Source: Deltaproteobacteria bacterium (GTDB taxonomy: Bacteria; Myxococcota_A; UBA9160; UBA6930). From it: DNA of 64,000 nucleotides. The stretch is taken from the NCBI GenBank assembly GCA_029261795.1, contig JAJDAP010000116.1, positions 1 to 64,000 on the forward strand, in the 5' to 3' direction. Position numbers and translations under genes: made by a program. Of the stretch, positions 8,010-17,089 are shown one piece after another. Position 1 is the first letter of the stretch, and each line of letters starts with the position of its first letter. The notes beneath the pieces are model-generated. The model saw only the letters and a program-made list of their open reading frames with translations. It did not search any database and was not told the DNA's origin.

Positions 8010-9095
8010 TCAGCGCGTCAGTACGCCACTCTCGATGAGGCGAGCGTGAATCGCGTTCGCCGCGACCCGGTGGCCACGGGCGGTGAAGTGTCGATCCTGG
8101 GCGTAGTAGAGCGGCTCCGGGTCCTCCGCCAGAGCGGCGCGCAGGGCGGGCAGCAGATCGAGCGCGACGATTCCCTCTCGCGCCGAAAATTCGAGTAGAC
8201 GCTCCTGGACCGCATACTCGCGTTCTTCCAGGCCTAACGTTCGAACGCTCGGATCGACCTGCATCAGCTCCGGAATGATCACCAATACGACCTCGGCACC
8301 CGCGGACCGCGAAACCCGTATCACTTCATGCAGTAGGGTAAACTGGAGTTCCCAGGCCGGTGCGTGCTCGCGGGCATCGAGCCTGCCATCCGCCTGGGGC
8401 AGGCCCAAAAGGGATTTCAATCGGTAGACCACGACCTTCAGCCGATCACTCGCGAAACGATAGGCGTAGCTATGTCGCAGCCAGCGACGGCGCACGATGG
8501 TGCGGGTGATCTGCTGCGACTCCGGCACTGGTTCCGGGTAGACGAGCTCGCCGTCATGAAGCTTGAATGCGACCTGGCTGTGCAGGTTGTTTGCCGGGTC
8601 GTTCCAGAAGAATGCGACCAGCACGACATCCGGACGCAAGGTGAGCCCCTCGTCTCGCAGCAACAGGAGTTCCTGGTTCGTCCCGTAGCCGTTCACGCCA
8701 GTATTGATCACCTCCAGTTTCGGGTCGAGGAGTTCCAGCTGGGCACTGAAGGTCTCGTTGTTCTCGACGCCCACGCCGTAGGCAAAGGAGTCGCCGAGGA
8801 CGAGGATGCGATCTCGGCCCGGCGTGGGATCGACGGCGACTTCGCGGTTCCGGTAGCCTGCCGAGTTGTGGGTCATGGTCGTGACGAATTCCGGCTCGCC
8901 ATAGCTGACGCTGACATCGGGCCGGTTCCCCCAGGCGCGAACCGGGTGCCACGCGATATGGGGCTCACCCTTCAGGTAGTAGCCGTCCCAGAAGAGTCGC
9001 AACCCGATCTCGATCACGCCGAGGCACAGAGCCAGGGAGAGCGCTGCCAGGAGCAGGTTCGGGAGCAGCTGGGCCTTGGCCGATCGCTGTGTCAT
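8010..9095 (-). CDS. SGNH/GDSL-family hydrolase, membrane-anchored
   Basis: This 361-residue protein has an N-terminal hydrophobic anchor (residues about 10-33). The SGNH block I is VLGDSFAYGVG with Ser103, an Asn-containing NGYGTNQE block follows, and block V is DRHFTARGH near residue 345. Such anchored SGNH hydrolases often act in the periplasm on acyl or acetyl groups of glycans or lipids. Neighbours give no operon context: it is separated from the SRPBCC gene (convergent) and lies downstream of the amidohydrolase on the same strand. Confidence 0.82.
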   Translation of the reverse strand: MTQRSAKAQLLPNLLLAALSLALCLGVIEIGLRLFWDGYYLKGEPHIAWHPVRAWGNRPDVSVSYGEPEFVTTMTHNSAGYRNREVAVDPTPGRDRILVLGDSFAYGVGVENNETFSAQLELLDPKLEVINTGVNGYGTNQELLLLRDEGLTLRPDVVLVAFFWNDPANNLHSQVAFKLHDGELVYPEPVPESQQITRTIVRRRWLRHSYAYRFASDRLKVVVYRLKSLLGLPQADGRLDAREHAPAWELQFTLLHEVIRVSRSAGAEVVLVIIPELMQVDPSVRTLGLEEREYAVQERLLEFSAREGIVALDLLPALRAALAEDPEPLYYAQDRHFTARGHRVAANAIHARLIESGVLTR

Positions 9096-9235
9096 CCGGT
9101 GGGGCCATCTTGGTGCCTAGGAGAATCGGTGGCCAGGTAGGTGTCGCGGCACGAGATTGCCGCAGGCGATTGGCCTCTTCGATCGTGATTCGACCGTCGC
9201 GGAGTAGTTGCCGAATCGGCTCCGGCAGTGCAAGG

Positions 9236-9257
9236 CGTTTCCTTACCCGGGGAAACG
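9236..9257. terminator. Hairpin just after the amidohydrolase gene
   Basis: CGTTTCC and GGAAACG form a 7-bp stem around an 8-base loop, immediately after the minus-strand stop at 9259. There is no T-tract, so it is either a weak intrinsic terminator or an mRNA-stabilising hairpin. Confidence 0.4.
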
Positions 9258-9258
9258 G

Positions 9259-10452
9259 TCATCTCCGAGCGGCTGGTCTCTCGATGCCAAAGAGGCGGGC
9301 GGCATTGCCGCCGAGGATCTTGGCGCGCTGCTCGTCGGTGAGCTCGCCCATGGTGCGCTCGATGGCTGAGGCGGAGTGAGGCCAGGTGCCTTCGTGGTGG
9401 GGGTAGTCGTTGGCCCACATGAAGTTGTCGACAAGGTCGTGTTCCACCGCGAGTGCCAGACCCGAGCGGTCCTCTCCGAACGACGAGAAGCTCTGGCGGC
9501 GGTAGTAGAAGCTCGGGGGCTCCTTCAGGTCGGGCGAGACCCACATGCGGTGCTTGTAGAACGCTTCGTCCATCGCTTCGAGCAGCCACGGGACCCAGCC
9601 GATGCCGGCCTCGATCGTGGCGAAACGCAGCTTGGGATGGCGCTCCAACACGCCGGATGCGCAGAGGTTCGCGACTGGCTCCTGGCTCGCTGCGCAGCAA
9701 TGGACCGCGTAATTGATGACCGCGCCGCCCGGACCCGACGAAGCTCGGGGGTCGCGCCCGGTGGAGACATGGATCGTGACCGGGAGGTCGACGTCCTCGA
9801 TCGCCGACCACAGCGGTTCGAACTCGCCCTGGTTGTAGTTGCGCTGGTCCATGCCCGTCGGCCCGTACCCGGGCTTGCACGGGATCGTGATCCCGCGGAA
9901 GCCCATCCCGGCGACGCGCGTCAGCTCGGCGATCGCTGCCTCGACGTCGAGGGTGGGGATCATGGCCATCGGAAGGATGCGGTCACGGTGGTCTCCGTAG
10001 TCCTGGTTCGCCCAGTCGTTCCAGGCCCGGCACATGGCCATCGAGAAGCCCGGATCATTGGTACCGAAGCTGTGGATCCCCTTGTTCGGGAATACGATCT
10101 CCACGTCGACGCCGTCACGGTCCTGGTCTGCCAGACGCTCCTCGGCGCTGTAACCGGTCTTGTTGCGCAGGGTGTCCTCGGGACCCCAGGGCGTCTCGTC
10201 CGTGCGGATCTTCCACGGCCGATTGCCGTCGGTGATGATGAAGGACTCGCCGTTCCGTACCTCGAGACGCGGAAGACGATCCAGGTACGCCGGATCGATC
10301 CGCGACTTCACCCAGTTGCGCGGCTCGTTGGCGTGGCAGTCGGCCGAAACCACGAAGTACTTGTCGGTGTCGCCGGCACGTGCGGTGTGCGCCCATCCCT
10401 CGACACCCGGGGTCTCGGTTCGCTTGGCCAGTGTTGTTTCGATGGAAGGCAT
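9259..10452 (-). CDS. Amidohydrolase family 2 protein (ACMSD-like)
   Basis: This 397-residue protein belongs to the amidohydrolase-2 branch of the TIM-barrel metal hydrolases, which includes aminocarboxymuconate-semialdehyde decarboxylase. Visible are SADCHANEP at the first strand (the second metal His of the usual DxHxH is Asn here), LPVTIHVSTG, IEAGIGWVPWLLE, and FMWANDYPHHEGTWP, the C-terminal Asp motif. Members decarboxylate or hydrolyse ring-cleavage products. AGGAG sits six bases before the ATG. It is divergent from the acyl-CoA dehydrogenase pair, and the intergenic region holds a motif shared with the P450 locus. Confidence 0.85.
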   Translation of the reverse strand: MPSIETTLAKRTETPGVEGWAHTARAGDTDKYFVVSADCHANEPRNWVKSRIDPAYLDRLPRLEVRNGESFIITDGNRPWKIRTDETPWGPEDTLRNKTGYSAEERLADQDRDGVDVEIVFPNKGIHSFGTNDPGFSMAMCRAWNDWANQDYGDHRDRILPMAMIPTLDVEAAIAELTRVAGMGFRGITIPCKPGYGPTGMDQRNYNQGEFEPLWSAIEDVDLPVTIHVSTGRDPRASSGPGGAVINYAVHCCAASQEPVANLCASGVLERHPKLRFATIEAGIGWVPWLLEAMDEAFYKHRMWVSPDLKEPPSFYYRRQSFSSFGEDRSGLALAVEHDLVDNFMWANDYPHHEGTWPHSASAIERTMGELTDEQRAKILGGNAARLFGIERPAARR

Positions 10453-10513
10453 CTCGACTCCTGGGCTCTCGGGTTGTTGGTCAGGAGCATCGCGATTTGA
10501 GGGAACGACCTTA

Positions 10514-10532
10514 CTATGATACTAGTTTCGTA
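10514..10532. promoter_or_regulatory. Candidate operator between amidohydrolase and acyl-CoA dehydrogenase genes
   Basis: The 18-bp stretch TATGATACTAGTTTCGTA is an imperfect palindrome centred on ACTAGT (14 of 18 bases symmetric). Its left arm, CTATGATACTA, recurs identically at 16992-17002 in another divergent gap. This fits the site of a shared regulator of the catabolic genes, for example a TetR- or GntR-type protein. Confidence 0.45.
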
Positions 10533-10651
10533 CGACTCGCGGTACGCGGCAAGAGGGAACACGCGCTCGATCCGATCTCGAAGCCGACGTCCTTCATGGT
10601 GCGCGGACGCTGGTAGTCTCCGACCGATCTCCCAGACAGAGGACGCACGAA

Positions 10652-11875
10652 ATGGCCGAAGCACGAGACGCGCTCGAAGAATTCCGGACCGAGGTCCGCA
10701 GCTGGCTCGCTCAGAACTTCCCGCCCTCCCTGAAGGGACGCGGCGCGGCGCTGATGGGTGGTGAGACGATCGGCGAGGCCGAGAGCGACGCACGCGTCTG
10801 GGGCAAGCGCCTCGGGGCCAAGGGTTGGGCAACGCCCACCTGGCCTGCCGAGTACGGCGGGGGCGGTCTCACGCAACATCAGGCACGCGCCCTCAATCAG
10901 GAACTGGATCGCGCGGGCGCCTTCAATCCGTTGGTGCGGACGGCCGGCATGGGGATCACGATGGTCGGCCCGACGATTCTCGAATACGGCAGCGAAGATC
11001 AGAAGCAGCGTCACATCTCCGCGATCTGTCGCGGCGAAGTGTTCTGGGCCCTCGGCTACTCCGAACCCAACGCGGGCTCCGACCTCGCCTCGCTGAGCAT
11101 GAAGGCTGAAGACGTCGGCGATCACTGGGTCGTGAACGGTCAGAAGACGTGGACTTCCGGCGCAGACCACGCACAGTGGATCGGCGTGTTGGTCCGGACC
11201 GACTTCGAAGCTCCGAAGCGCGATGGCATCAGCTTCCTGATGATGGACATGAATCAGGCCGGTATCGAGACGAGACCCATCGAGTTGATCGGGGGTGCGT
11301 CGCCGTTCTGCGAGACGTTCTTCAATGATGCGCGCGCCGAGAAGAACGAGATGCTTGGCGAGCTGAACGCAGGATGGACCGTCGGCAAGCGACTCCTCCA
11401 GCACGAGCGCCAGAGCCAGACGGGCGCATCGTCCGGAATGGGCGGAGACGGCTCGCGCAAGTCCCTCCGGGACGTTGCCAAGGACTACGCGGGCGTCGAT
11501 GCCGAGGGACGTCTCGCAGACGCCGATCTTCGCTCGCGGTTGACCGCGCACATGATGGACGCCAAGGCCCACAAACTGACGATCGCGCGCATCACCGCGG
11601 AAGCACGGGGCAACGCCAAGGTGAGTGCCGCGGCATCGATCCTGAAGAACGCGGCTTCGAGCGTCCTGCAAGAGCGGGCCGAGTTGATGATCGAACTCAT
11701 GGGCCACAGCGGTCTGGGATGGGAAGGCGAGGGTTTCAGCTCGGACGAACTCGCCGCGGTCCGCGGCTGGCTCTCCGGAAAGGCCATGTCGATCTACGGC
11801 GGCTCCTTCGAGATCCAGAACAACATCATCGCGAAGAACATCCTCGGCTTGCCCGAGAACACCCAGCGCGGCTGA
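10652..11875 (+). CDS. Acyl-CoA dehydrogenase (large-type subunit)
   Basis: This 407-residue acyl-CoA dehydrogenase shows the FAD-binding SEPNAGSDLASL block, NGQKTWTSGADHAQW and the C-terminal GGSFEIQNNIIAKNILGLP block. It catalyses FAD-dependent alpha,beta-desaturation of an acyl-CoA. It is followed 44 bp later by a second, divergent acyl-CoA dehydrogenase. Adjacent unequal pairs of this kind form heterotetramers in steroid side-chain degradation (the FadE28-FadE29 or ChsE1-ChsE2 type). A DUF35-thiolase pair nearby supports a similar substrate class, which remains inferred. Confidence 0.92.
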   Translation: MAEARDALEEFRTEVRSWLAQNFPPSLKGRGAALMGGETIGEAESDARVWGKRLGAKGWATPTWPAEYGGGGLTQHQARALNQELDRAGAFNPLVRTAGMGITMVGPTILEYGSEDQKQRHISAICRGEVFWALGYSEPNAGSDLASLSMKAEDVGDHWVVNGQKTWTSGADHAQWIGVLVRTDFEAPKRDGISFLMMDMNQAGIETRPIELIGGASPFCETFFNDARAEKNEMLGELNAGWTVGKRLLQHERQSQTGASSGMGGDGSRKSLRDVAKDYAGVDAEGRLADADLRSRLTAHMMDAKAHKLTIARITAEARGNAKVSAAASILKNAASSVLQERAELMIELMGHSGLGWEGEGFSSDELAAVRGWLSGKAMSIYGGSFEIQNNIIAKNILGLPENTQRG

Positions 11876-11919
11876 GCGCGCGGCAGCGACTCGACAAGTC
11901 CGAGAAGGAAACGATTGCA

Positions 11920-13056
11920 ATGGCAGCTCTCACCGAAGAACAAGCGCTACTCCAGGAACAGGCAAGGTCGTGGGCTCGGGAAGAAGCGCCCGTCGCCAAA
12001 TTCCGGGAGATGCGCGACAGCGGCAATGAGTTCGGCTTCGACAAAGCGACCTGGGCCAGCATTGGAGAGATGGGATGGGCCGGCATCGTGATCCCCGAAG
12101 CATTCGGCGGCGTCGACGTGGGCTACCTGACGTTTGGCGTCGTGCTCGAAGAGTTGGGCCGACAGCTGACGGCTTCCCCGCTGTTGGCTTCCGGCCTCGT
12201 CGCTGCGACCGCGCTCATCGCTGGCGGTAGCGACGCCCAGAAGAAGCAGTGGCTTCCGAAGATCGCGGACTCGACGGCCATCGTGACGCTGGCCGTCGAC
12301 GAGGGGCCCCACCACGCACCGGCGAGCATCGCGTTCGCAGCCAAGAAGACGGACAGCGGCTTCAAGCTGAGTGGCCAGAAGGTTCATGTGCTGGAGGGAA
12401 TGTCGGCCGACGCGTTCATCGTGGCTGCGCGCACCAGCGGAACGCCCGGGGACGGGGTGGGGATCAGTCTCTTTCTCGTCGAAGCCAATGCTGCGGGCGT
12501 ACGCCGCCAGCGGCTGCGAACCGCCGATAGCCGAGGTTATGCCCAGGTCACGTTCGAAGGCGTCGAAGTTCCATCGGAGGCGCTGCTCGGTGCCGCCGAC
12601 CACGGGGATGCCCTCCTCCAGGCGACGCTCGATCGCGCCCGGGCCGGACTCGCTGCCGAGATGTTGGGGACGGCCTCGCAATCCTTCGACATGACGCTCG
12701 ACTACTTGAAGAACCGCGTCCAGTTTGGCCAGCTGATCGGATCGTTCCAGGCGCTCGGACATCGCGCGTCCGGGCTCTATACGGAGATGGAGATGACGCG
12801 CTCTTGTGTCGAAGCCGCGCTGCAAGCGATCGACAGTGGCGCAGAAGACACCCCGCAGCTCTGCTCGCTGGCCAAGTGCAAGGCCGGCGCCTTCCTGCAC
12901 CACGTCTCCAACGAACTCATCCAGATCCACGGTGGGATCGGGATGACGGACGAGTTCGACGCCGGCCTCTACCTGAAACGAGCGCGGGCGCTGGAAGCGA
13001 CCTGGGGAAACCAGGCCTTTCATCGCGATCGTTATGCGACGTTGCTGGGATTCTGA
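11920..13056 (+). CDS. Acyl-CoA dehydrogenase (second subunit of the pair)
   Basis: This 378-residue protein starts at the ATG at 11920, eight bases after AAGGAA; a longer open frame upstream is a shadow of the first dehydrogenase. Family features include MGWAGIVIPEAFGG, the LDYLKNRVQFGQLIGSFQALGH segment and QIHGGIGMTDEFDAGLYLKRA at the C-terminus. The substrate-side signatures are looser than in the upstream protein, as seen in heteromeric pairs where one subunit is catalytic. It is cotranscribed with the first dehydrogenase and probably with the GntR-type gene 57 bp downstream. Confidence 0.9.
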   Translation: MAALTEEQALLQEQARSWAREEAPVAKFREMRDSGNEFGFDKATWASIGEMGWAGIVIPEAFGGVDVGYLTFGVVLEELGRQLTASPLLASGLVAATALIAGGSDAQKKQWLPKIADSTAIVTLAVDEGPHHAPASIAFAAKKTDSGFKLSGQKVHVLEGMSADAFIVAARTSGTPGDGVGISLFLVEANAAGVRRQRLRTADSRGYAQVTFEGVEVPSEALLGAADHGDALLQATLDRARAGLAAEMLGTASQSFDMTLDYLKNRVQFGQLIGSFQALGHRASGLYTEMEMTRSCVEAALQAIDSGAEDTPQLCSLAKCKAGAFLHHVSNELIQIHGGIGMTDEFDAGLYLKRARALEATWGNQAFHRDRYATLLGF

Positions 13057-13113
13057 GGTTTCCGCGATTCGCCTCGACTCGACCCATATCCCAACGCTCG
13101 AGGTGGCAGGCAA

Positions 13114-13848
13114 ATGAGCGAGCACAGGACCGGCGAACGCGCAGCCTCCAGGGTGGCGCGCCTGATCGTGGGGGAGATCCGTCGCAGGCGGCTCCGTCCC
13201 GGAACGAAGTTGGCGCCAGAGCATGTGATGGTCGAGAAGATGGGTGTCGCACGAGGGACGGTTCGCGAGGCGCTCCGCTTCCTTGAACTCCAGGGCGCGC
13301 TGCGCATCAAGGCCGGGCCAGGCGGCGGGCCGGTCGTGAGCGTTCCCGGGCCGGATCACCTCGCGAGCGTTCTCTCGCTCCAGCTGCAGTTCGCCGATGC
13401 GTCGTTTCGATCCGTGGTCGACGCGCGCCGCGCGATCTATCCGCTGCTCGCGGCGCGAGCCGCAGAGAACGCGACGCATCAGGACATCGAGTCGTTGCAG
13501 CAGAGCGTCACCCGGATGCACTCGCTCCAAGGAGACTCCGACCTGTTGACCGACGAGCTGCGACGCTTCCAGGACATCATCGCCCTGGCATCGAGAGACA
13601 TGGTCCTCGGGCTCCTGGTAAACGCCCTGCACAGGATGTCCGAGAACGCTGGACTCGAATACGAGGCGAAGCAGCGCCGTGCGGCCATTCGTGCGAGCGA
13701 GGAGATCCTACGCGCGATCGAGAGCGGAAGCGCCGAAGAAGCGCAGGCCGTCACCGAGAAGATGATCGCCGCCACGATGCGTCAATTGGAGAAACACGCT
13801 CCCGAAGCGCTCAGACGCCCCGTCGCCTGGATCGGGTCCGATCGGTAG
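13114..13848 (+). CDS. GntR-family regulator, FadR/FCD subfamily
   Basis: Residues about 10-75 are a GntR winged helix (VGEIRRRRLRPGTKLAPEHVM, GVARGTVREALRFLELQGAL). The remainder is the all-helical FCD ligand domain (VDARRAIYPLLAARAAENATH, later RMSENAGLEYEAKQRRAAI). FCD regulators respond to acyl-CoAs or organic acids and usually repress catabolic genes. Its place at the end of the dehydrogenase operon makes it the best candidate for binding the palindrome upstream of that operon. Confidence 0.9.
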   Translation: MSEHRTGERAASRVARLIVGEIRRRRLRPGTKLAPEHVMVEKMGVARGTVREALRFLELQGALRIKAGPGGGPVVSVPGPDHLASVLSLQLQFADASFRSVVDARRAIYPLLAARAAENATHQDIESLQQSVTRMHSLQGDSDLLTDELRRFQDIIALASRDMVLGLLVNALHRMSENAGLEYEAKQRRAAIRASEEILRAIESGSAEEAQAVTEKMIAATMRQLEKHAPEALRRPVAWIGSDR

Positions 13849-13861
13849 TCGCGACGCGCGC

Positions 13862-15655
13862 CTAGCTTTTGCGAGCCTCGATTGCTGCGGGCGCTGCGAA
13901 GGCCGCCTTCAATCTCGTGGCTTCGAACTTGAGGATCCGCTGGTAGCTGTAGAGCCCGTTGCGCTCCTGTTCGATGTCCGTGAGCTGCGTGTAGCAGAAG
14001 CCGGCTACCCGGGGGTTCTCGAGCAGGACGGCTGTCAGCGCCTCGATCCGCGCGAGGGCTTCTTCGGCGCTCGCCGGCCTTTCCCCGTACCCCCAACCTT
14101 CCTGGCCTTCGGCGCCTTCTTCCCACCAGGCGCCGCCGTATTCGTCGACGACGTAGGGCTCACCGGCATAGGCGGCGCCGGGTAGCCCACCGAACAGCTC
14201 ACGGGCTTCGACGACATCGCACGGGCCTTCCGCATAGCGATCGTGAAAGATCTTGGGGTCTTGTTCGTAGTCGTGCACGCTGAAGACGTCGGTCTGGATA
14301 TGGGTCCAGCCACTGGCATCGTGCACCGGGCGGGTGGGATCGAGCGCCTTGGTGAGCGCATAGATCTTGCGCATCGTGCGGTCGTAGAGGCGCTCGCGGC
14401 CGTTGCGCCGGTTGACCTCGTTGAACGGCGTCCAAAGGATGATCGAGGGATGGTTGCGGTCGCGCTCGACGACCTCGGTCCATTCCGCGAGATGATTGGC
14501 GAGGGCACGTTCCTGGTGCACCGCATCCTCGCGCGGCGGAAAGAAGTTCATGCCCTCGAGACCCCAATCGGCGAACTCGCCCCAGGTGAGGTAGCCGAGC
14601 CGATCCGCCCAGTAGTGGAAGCGTTCTTCGAAGACCTTCTGGTGCAAGCGGGCGCCGTTGAAGCCGAGCGCTTGCGCGGACTCGATGTCAGCGCGTAGCG
14701 CTTCGTCCGAGGGCGCCGTCCAGATACCGTCCGGATAGAAGCCTTGATCGAGGATGAGCCGTAGGAAGATGGGCTCTCCATTCAGCAGGAAGCGATCCCC
14801 CTCGACGCGGAAGTCGCGCAGCCCTGCATAGGATTCGACGCGATCGAGACACTCGCCCGCGTGTCGTAGCTCGAAGACGAGCGCGTAGAGATGCGGGTCG
14901 GATCTGGACCAGAGCCTCGGGGCAGGAAGATCGACGCTCAGCGGCACGCCATCGCCGGCCGCGTGTTCCGCTCGCGCGATCTCCTGGTCGCCGTCCATCA
15001 CGGAGACCGAGAGACGCTCCCCTCCGTGGAGGCCCAGAAGACGCGGGACGAACACGAAGCGACCGGTCTCGATGTCGGGAAATGTCTGAACCGAATCGAT
15101 CCGGGCCTCGCCGACCACTTCCAGCCAGACGCTCTGCCAGATCCCGGTCGTCCGCGTATAGCTCGCCGCAAAGGAATCGTGTCGCACGCTCTGCTTGCCC
15201 CCAGGCTGCAATCCCGATCGCACATCGTCCTCAACGCGCAGGACGAGCTGGTTGTCGGCTCCCTCGGCGAGGGCATCGGTGATGTCGAGCCGAAATGACG
15301 CACTCCCGCCGCGGTGCTCGCCCACCTCGTGCCCATTCAGCCAGACCCGACACGCGTAGTCGATGGCCCCGAAGTGGAGCAGCACGCGTCGGCCCGACCA
15401 GTCTTTCGTTAGGTCGATGCGCCGGGCGTACCAGACCACGGGCATGAAATCCGTGTTCGCGATTCCGGAGAGTCGGCTCTCGGGGCAGAAGGGAACCAGG
15501 ATGTGCTGGTCGATCGCCGCCGGATCGAACGCCCAACCGCGATGCAGACCCGAGTTTCCGGGGTCGGCCTTGAACTGCCACTCGCCGTTCAAGGAGGCCC
15601 AGTCTTCGCGCAGGAACTGGGGTCGGGGGTGCTCGGGGCGGGGAAGATCAGACAT
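13862..15655 (-). CDS. Glycoside hydrolase family 2 protein (beta-galactosidase/glucuronidase type)
   Basis: This 597-residue enzyme has the GH2 order: N-terminal sugar-binding sandwich (SLNGEWQFKADPG, VWLNGHEVGEHRGGSASF), an immunoglobulin-like middle domain, and a TIM barrel. The acid/base Glu lies in TPFNEVNRR (near residue 413) and the nucleophile in VVDEYGGAWW (near residue 505). It hydrolyses beta-linked sugars or glucuronides; no signal peptide is visible, so it is probably cytoplasmic. The ATG at 15655 is chosen because the family sequence begins there; the ATG at 15694 is also in frame. It converges with the GntR-type gene. Confidence 0.88.
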   Translation of the reverse strand: MSDLPRPEHPRPQFLREDWASLNGEWQFKADPGNSGLHRGWAFDPAAIDQHILVPFCPESRLSGIANTDFMPVVWYARRIDLTKDWSGRRVLLHFGAIDYACRVWLNGHEVGEHRGGSASFRLDITDALAEGADNQLVLRVEDDVRSGLQPGGKQSVRHDSFAASYTRTTGIWQSVWLEVVGEARIDSVQTFPDIETGRFVFVPRLLGLHGGERLSVSVMDGDQEIARAEHAAGDGVPLSVDLPAPRLWSRSDPHLYALVFELRHAGECLDRVESYAGLRDFRVEGDRFLLNGEPIFLRLILDQGFYPDGIWTAPSDEALRADIESAQALGFNGARLHQKVFEERFHYWADRLGYLTWGEFADWGLEGMNFFPPREDAVHQERALANHLAEWTEVVERDRNHPSIILWTPFNEVNRRNGRERLYDRTMRKIYALTKALDPTRPVHDASGWTHIQTDVFSVHDYEQDPKIFHDRYAEGPCDVVEARELFGGLPGAAYAGEPYVVDEYGGAWWEEGAEGQEGWGYGERPASAEEALARIEALTAVLLENPRVAGFCYTQLTDIEQERNGLYSYQRILKFEATRLKAAFAAPAAIEARKS

Positions 15656-15718
15656 GAAGCATTCCTGATGGGCGAGCGGACGCGCAGCGCGCACGCGAGG
15701 CGCCGGAACGCTATCGCG

Positions 15719-16963
15719 TCACGGTGAGTCGCCCTGGCGAATTCGATAGCGCACCGGGAGGTGCTTCAGTCCGACCACGAAGCTCGACGAGATCCACTCC
15801 GGTTCGCCGATGATCTCCCAGTGTTCGACCCGTCGTGCCAGCTCCTCGATGATCGCTCGCTGGGAGCGCCGTGCGAAATGGGCGCCCATACAGAAGTGCT
15901 CGCCGTAGCCAAAGCCCAGATGTCGGTTCGGTGTTCGTTCGATCGAGAACGTGTACGGATCTTCGAAGATCGATTCATCGCGGTTCGCTGACGCGTAGAA
16001 CATCATGGCCGCTTCGCCTTTGCGAATCGTCTGGCCGTTCAACTCGACATCCTGCGTCGCCGTGCGCTTCATGTAGTTGACGGGCGTCGTCCAGCGCACG
16101 ATCTCCTCGACGCAGCCTGCGCTCAAGGAAGGGTCATGCTGCACCTTGTTGAACTCCTCGGGATGCTCGATCAGCGCCCGAAATCCGCCAGCGAGCGCGT
16201 TCTTGGTCGTGTCATGCCCGGCACTGAACGTGATCAGGTAGTAGCCGAGCGTCTCTACCGGCCCGAGCGGCTCGCCCCGGATCTTCCCGTTGGCGATCAC
16301 ACTGGCGAGGTCGTCCGTCGGGTTTGCGCGCCGGTCCGCAATGATGGGCAGGAAGAGTTCGATGAAATCCTGGCCGACGCGCTTCATGTCCTCGGGGGTG
16401 GCGCCGGTGCCCAACTCGACGTCGTCGGCGGCGAAGAGCCGATTCGACAAGTCGCGGATCGTCTCCTCCTGCGCCTCGGGCACGCCGAGGGCTTTGCAAA
16501 GCACGCGCAATGGGTGTTGTACTGCCATGCCCATGGCGAGATCGGTCTCGCCCTCGCCTCCGTGCTTCGCCAACTCGTCGACGAGCCGCTTGGCACTGTT
16601 TCGCATCGAAGCTTCAACCGTCGCGAGTGCCCGCGGCGTGAGGCTGGGCATGGCCACTTTCCGGAGATCACGGTGCTCCGTTCCGTCGGTGCCGATCACG
16701 ACCCGAAAAGCCTCGGCGGCCTCGCGAGAACTCTCCACGGGCTCCGGTGTGATGCCCTTCGCGTTGATGAAGAGCTCGGGATGACTCGAGATGTATCGGA
16801 TGTGCTCCTGACGCGTGATGGCCCAGAAGGACTCGAATTTGCTCATCTCGCACCAGTGCACGGGCGACTCGGCGCGCAGCTGACGGAAGAGCTCGTGGGG
16901 CGGGCCGTTGGCGCCGTAACCGCTGGGTTCCAACAGCTGCTTGCCCGTCGTCGTATCGGTCAT
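15719..16963 (-). CDS. Cytochrome P450
   Basis: This 414-residue soluble P450 has AGHDTTKNA in the I-helix (oxygen activation), EIVRWTTP with the ExxR of the K-helix, and the haem loop FGYGEHFCMGAHFA with axial Cys358. Bacterial class I enzymes of this type hydroxylate terpenoid, steroid or alkyl substrates and need a ferredoxin and reductase, which are not adjacent. It is divergent from the DUF35-thiolase pair, with a candidate operator in the gap, so it likely belongs to the same pathway. Confidence 0.96.
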   Translation of the reverse strand: MTDTTTGKQLLEPSGYGANGPPHELFRQLRAESPVHWCEMSKFESFWAITRQEHIRYISSHPELFINAKGITPEPVESSREAAEAFRVVIGTDGTEHRDLRKVAMPSLTPRALATVEASMRNSAKRLVDELAKHGGEGETDLAMGMAVQHPLRVLCKALGVPEAQEETIRDLSNRLFAADDVELGTGATPEDMKRVGQDFIELFLPIIADRRANPTDDLASVIANGKIRGEPLGPVETLGYYLITFSAGHDTTKNALAGGFRALIEHPEEFNKVQHDPSLSAGCVEEIVRWTTPVNYMKRTATQDVELNGQTIRKGEAAMMFYASANRDESIFEDPYTFSIERTPNRHLGFGYGEHFCMGAHFARRSQRAIIEELARRVEHWEIIGEPEWISSSFVVGLKHLPVRYRIRQGDSP

Positions 16964-16991
16964 GGCTTCGGTCCCTGTTCGTTGGTTCTAT

Positions 16992-17005
16992 CTATGATAC
17001 TAATT
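16992..17005. promoter_or_regulatory. Candidate operator shared with the 10.5-kb locus
   Basis: CTATGATACTA followed by ATT matches 10514-10527 at 13 of 14 bases. It lies 29 bp from the P450 start and 85 bp before the DUF35 gene. TATGAT also resembles a -10 box, but the other arm of the palindrome is poorly conserved here. Confidence 0.4.
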
Positions 17006-17089
17006 GATCGAGCGCTTCGCTCGACCCGACGATCTCTCGATCCAGCAGCCCTGCGAGCCTGTACTACGCTCGGGCAAACAGGAGGCCCC

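Noticed and set aside
9110-9240. Short minus-strand frame reading LPEPIRQLLRDGRITIEEAN
   Set aside because: It has plausible coding character, but no start codon fits and an in-frame stop precedes it. It may be a relic; not strong enough to list as a gene.
9376-10500. 374-codon open frame on the plus strand
   Set aside because: It is antisense to the amidohydrolase gene and shows no recognisable domain.
11947-13632. 561-codon open frame on the minus strand
   Set aside because: It lies opposite the acyl-CoA dehydrogenase and GntR genes, has a translation rich in Arg, Gly and His with no family motif, and is a GC-driven shadow.
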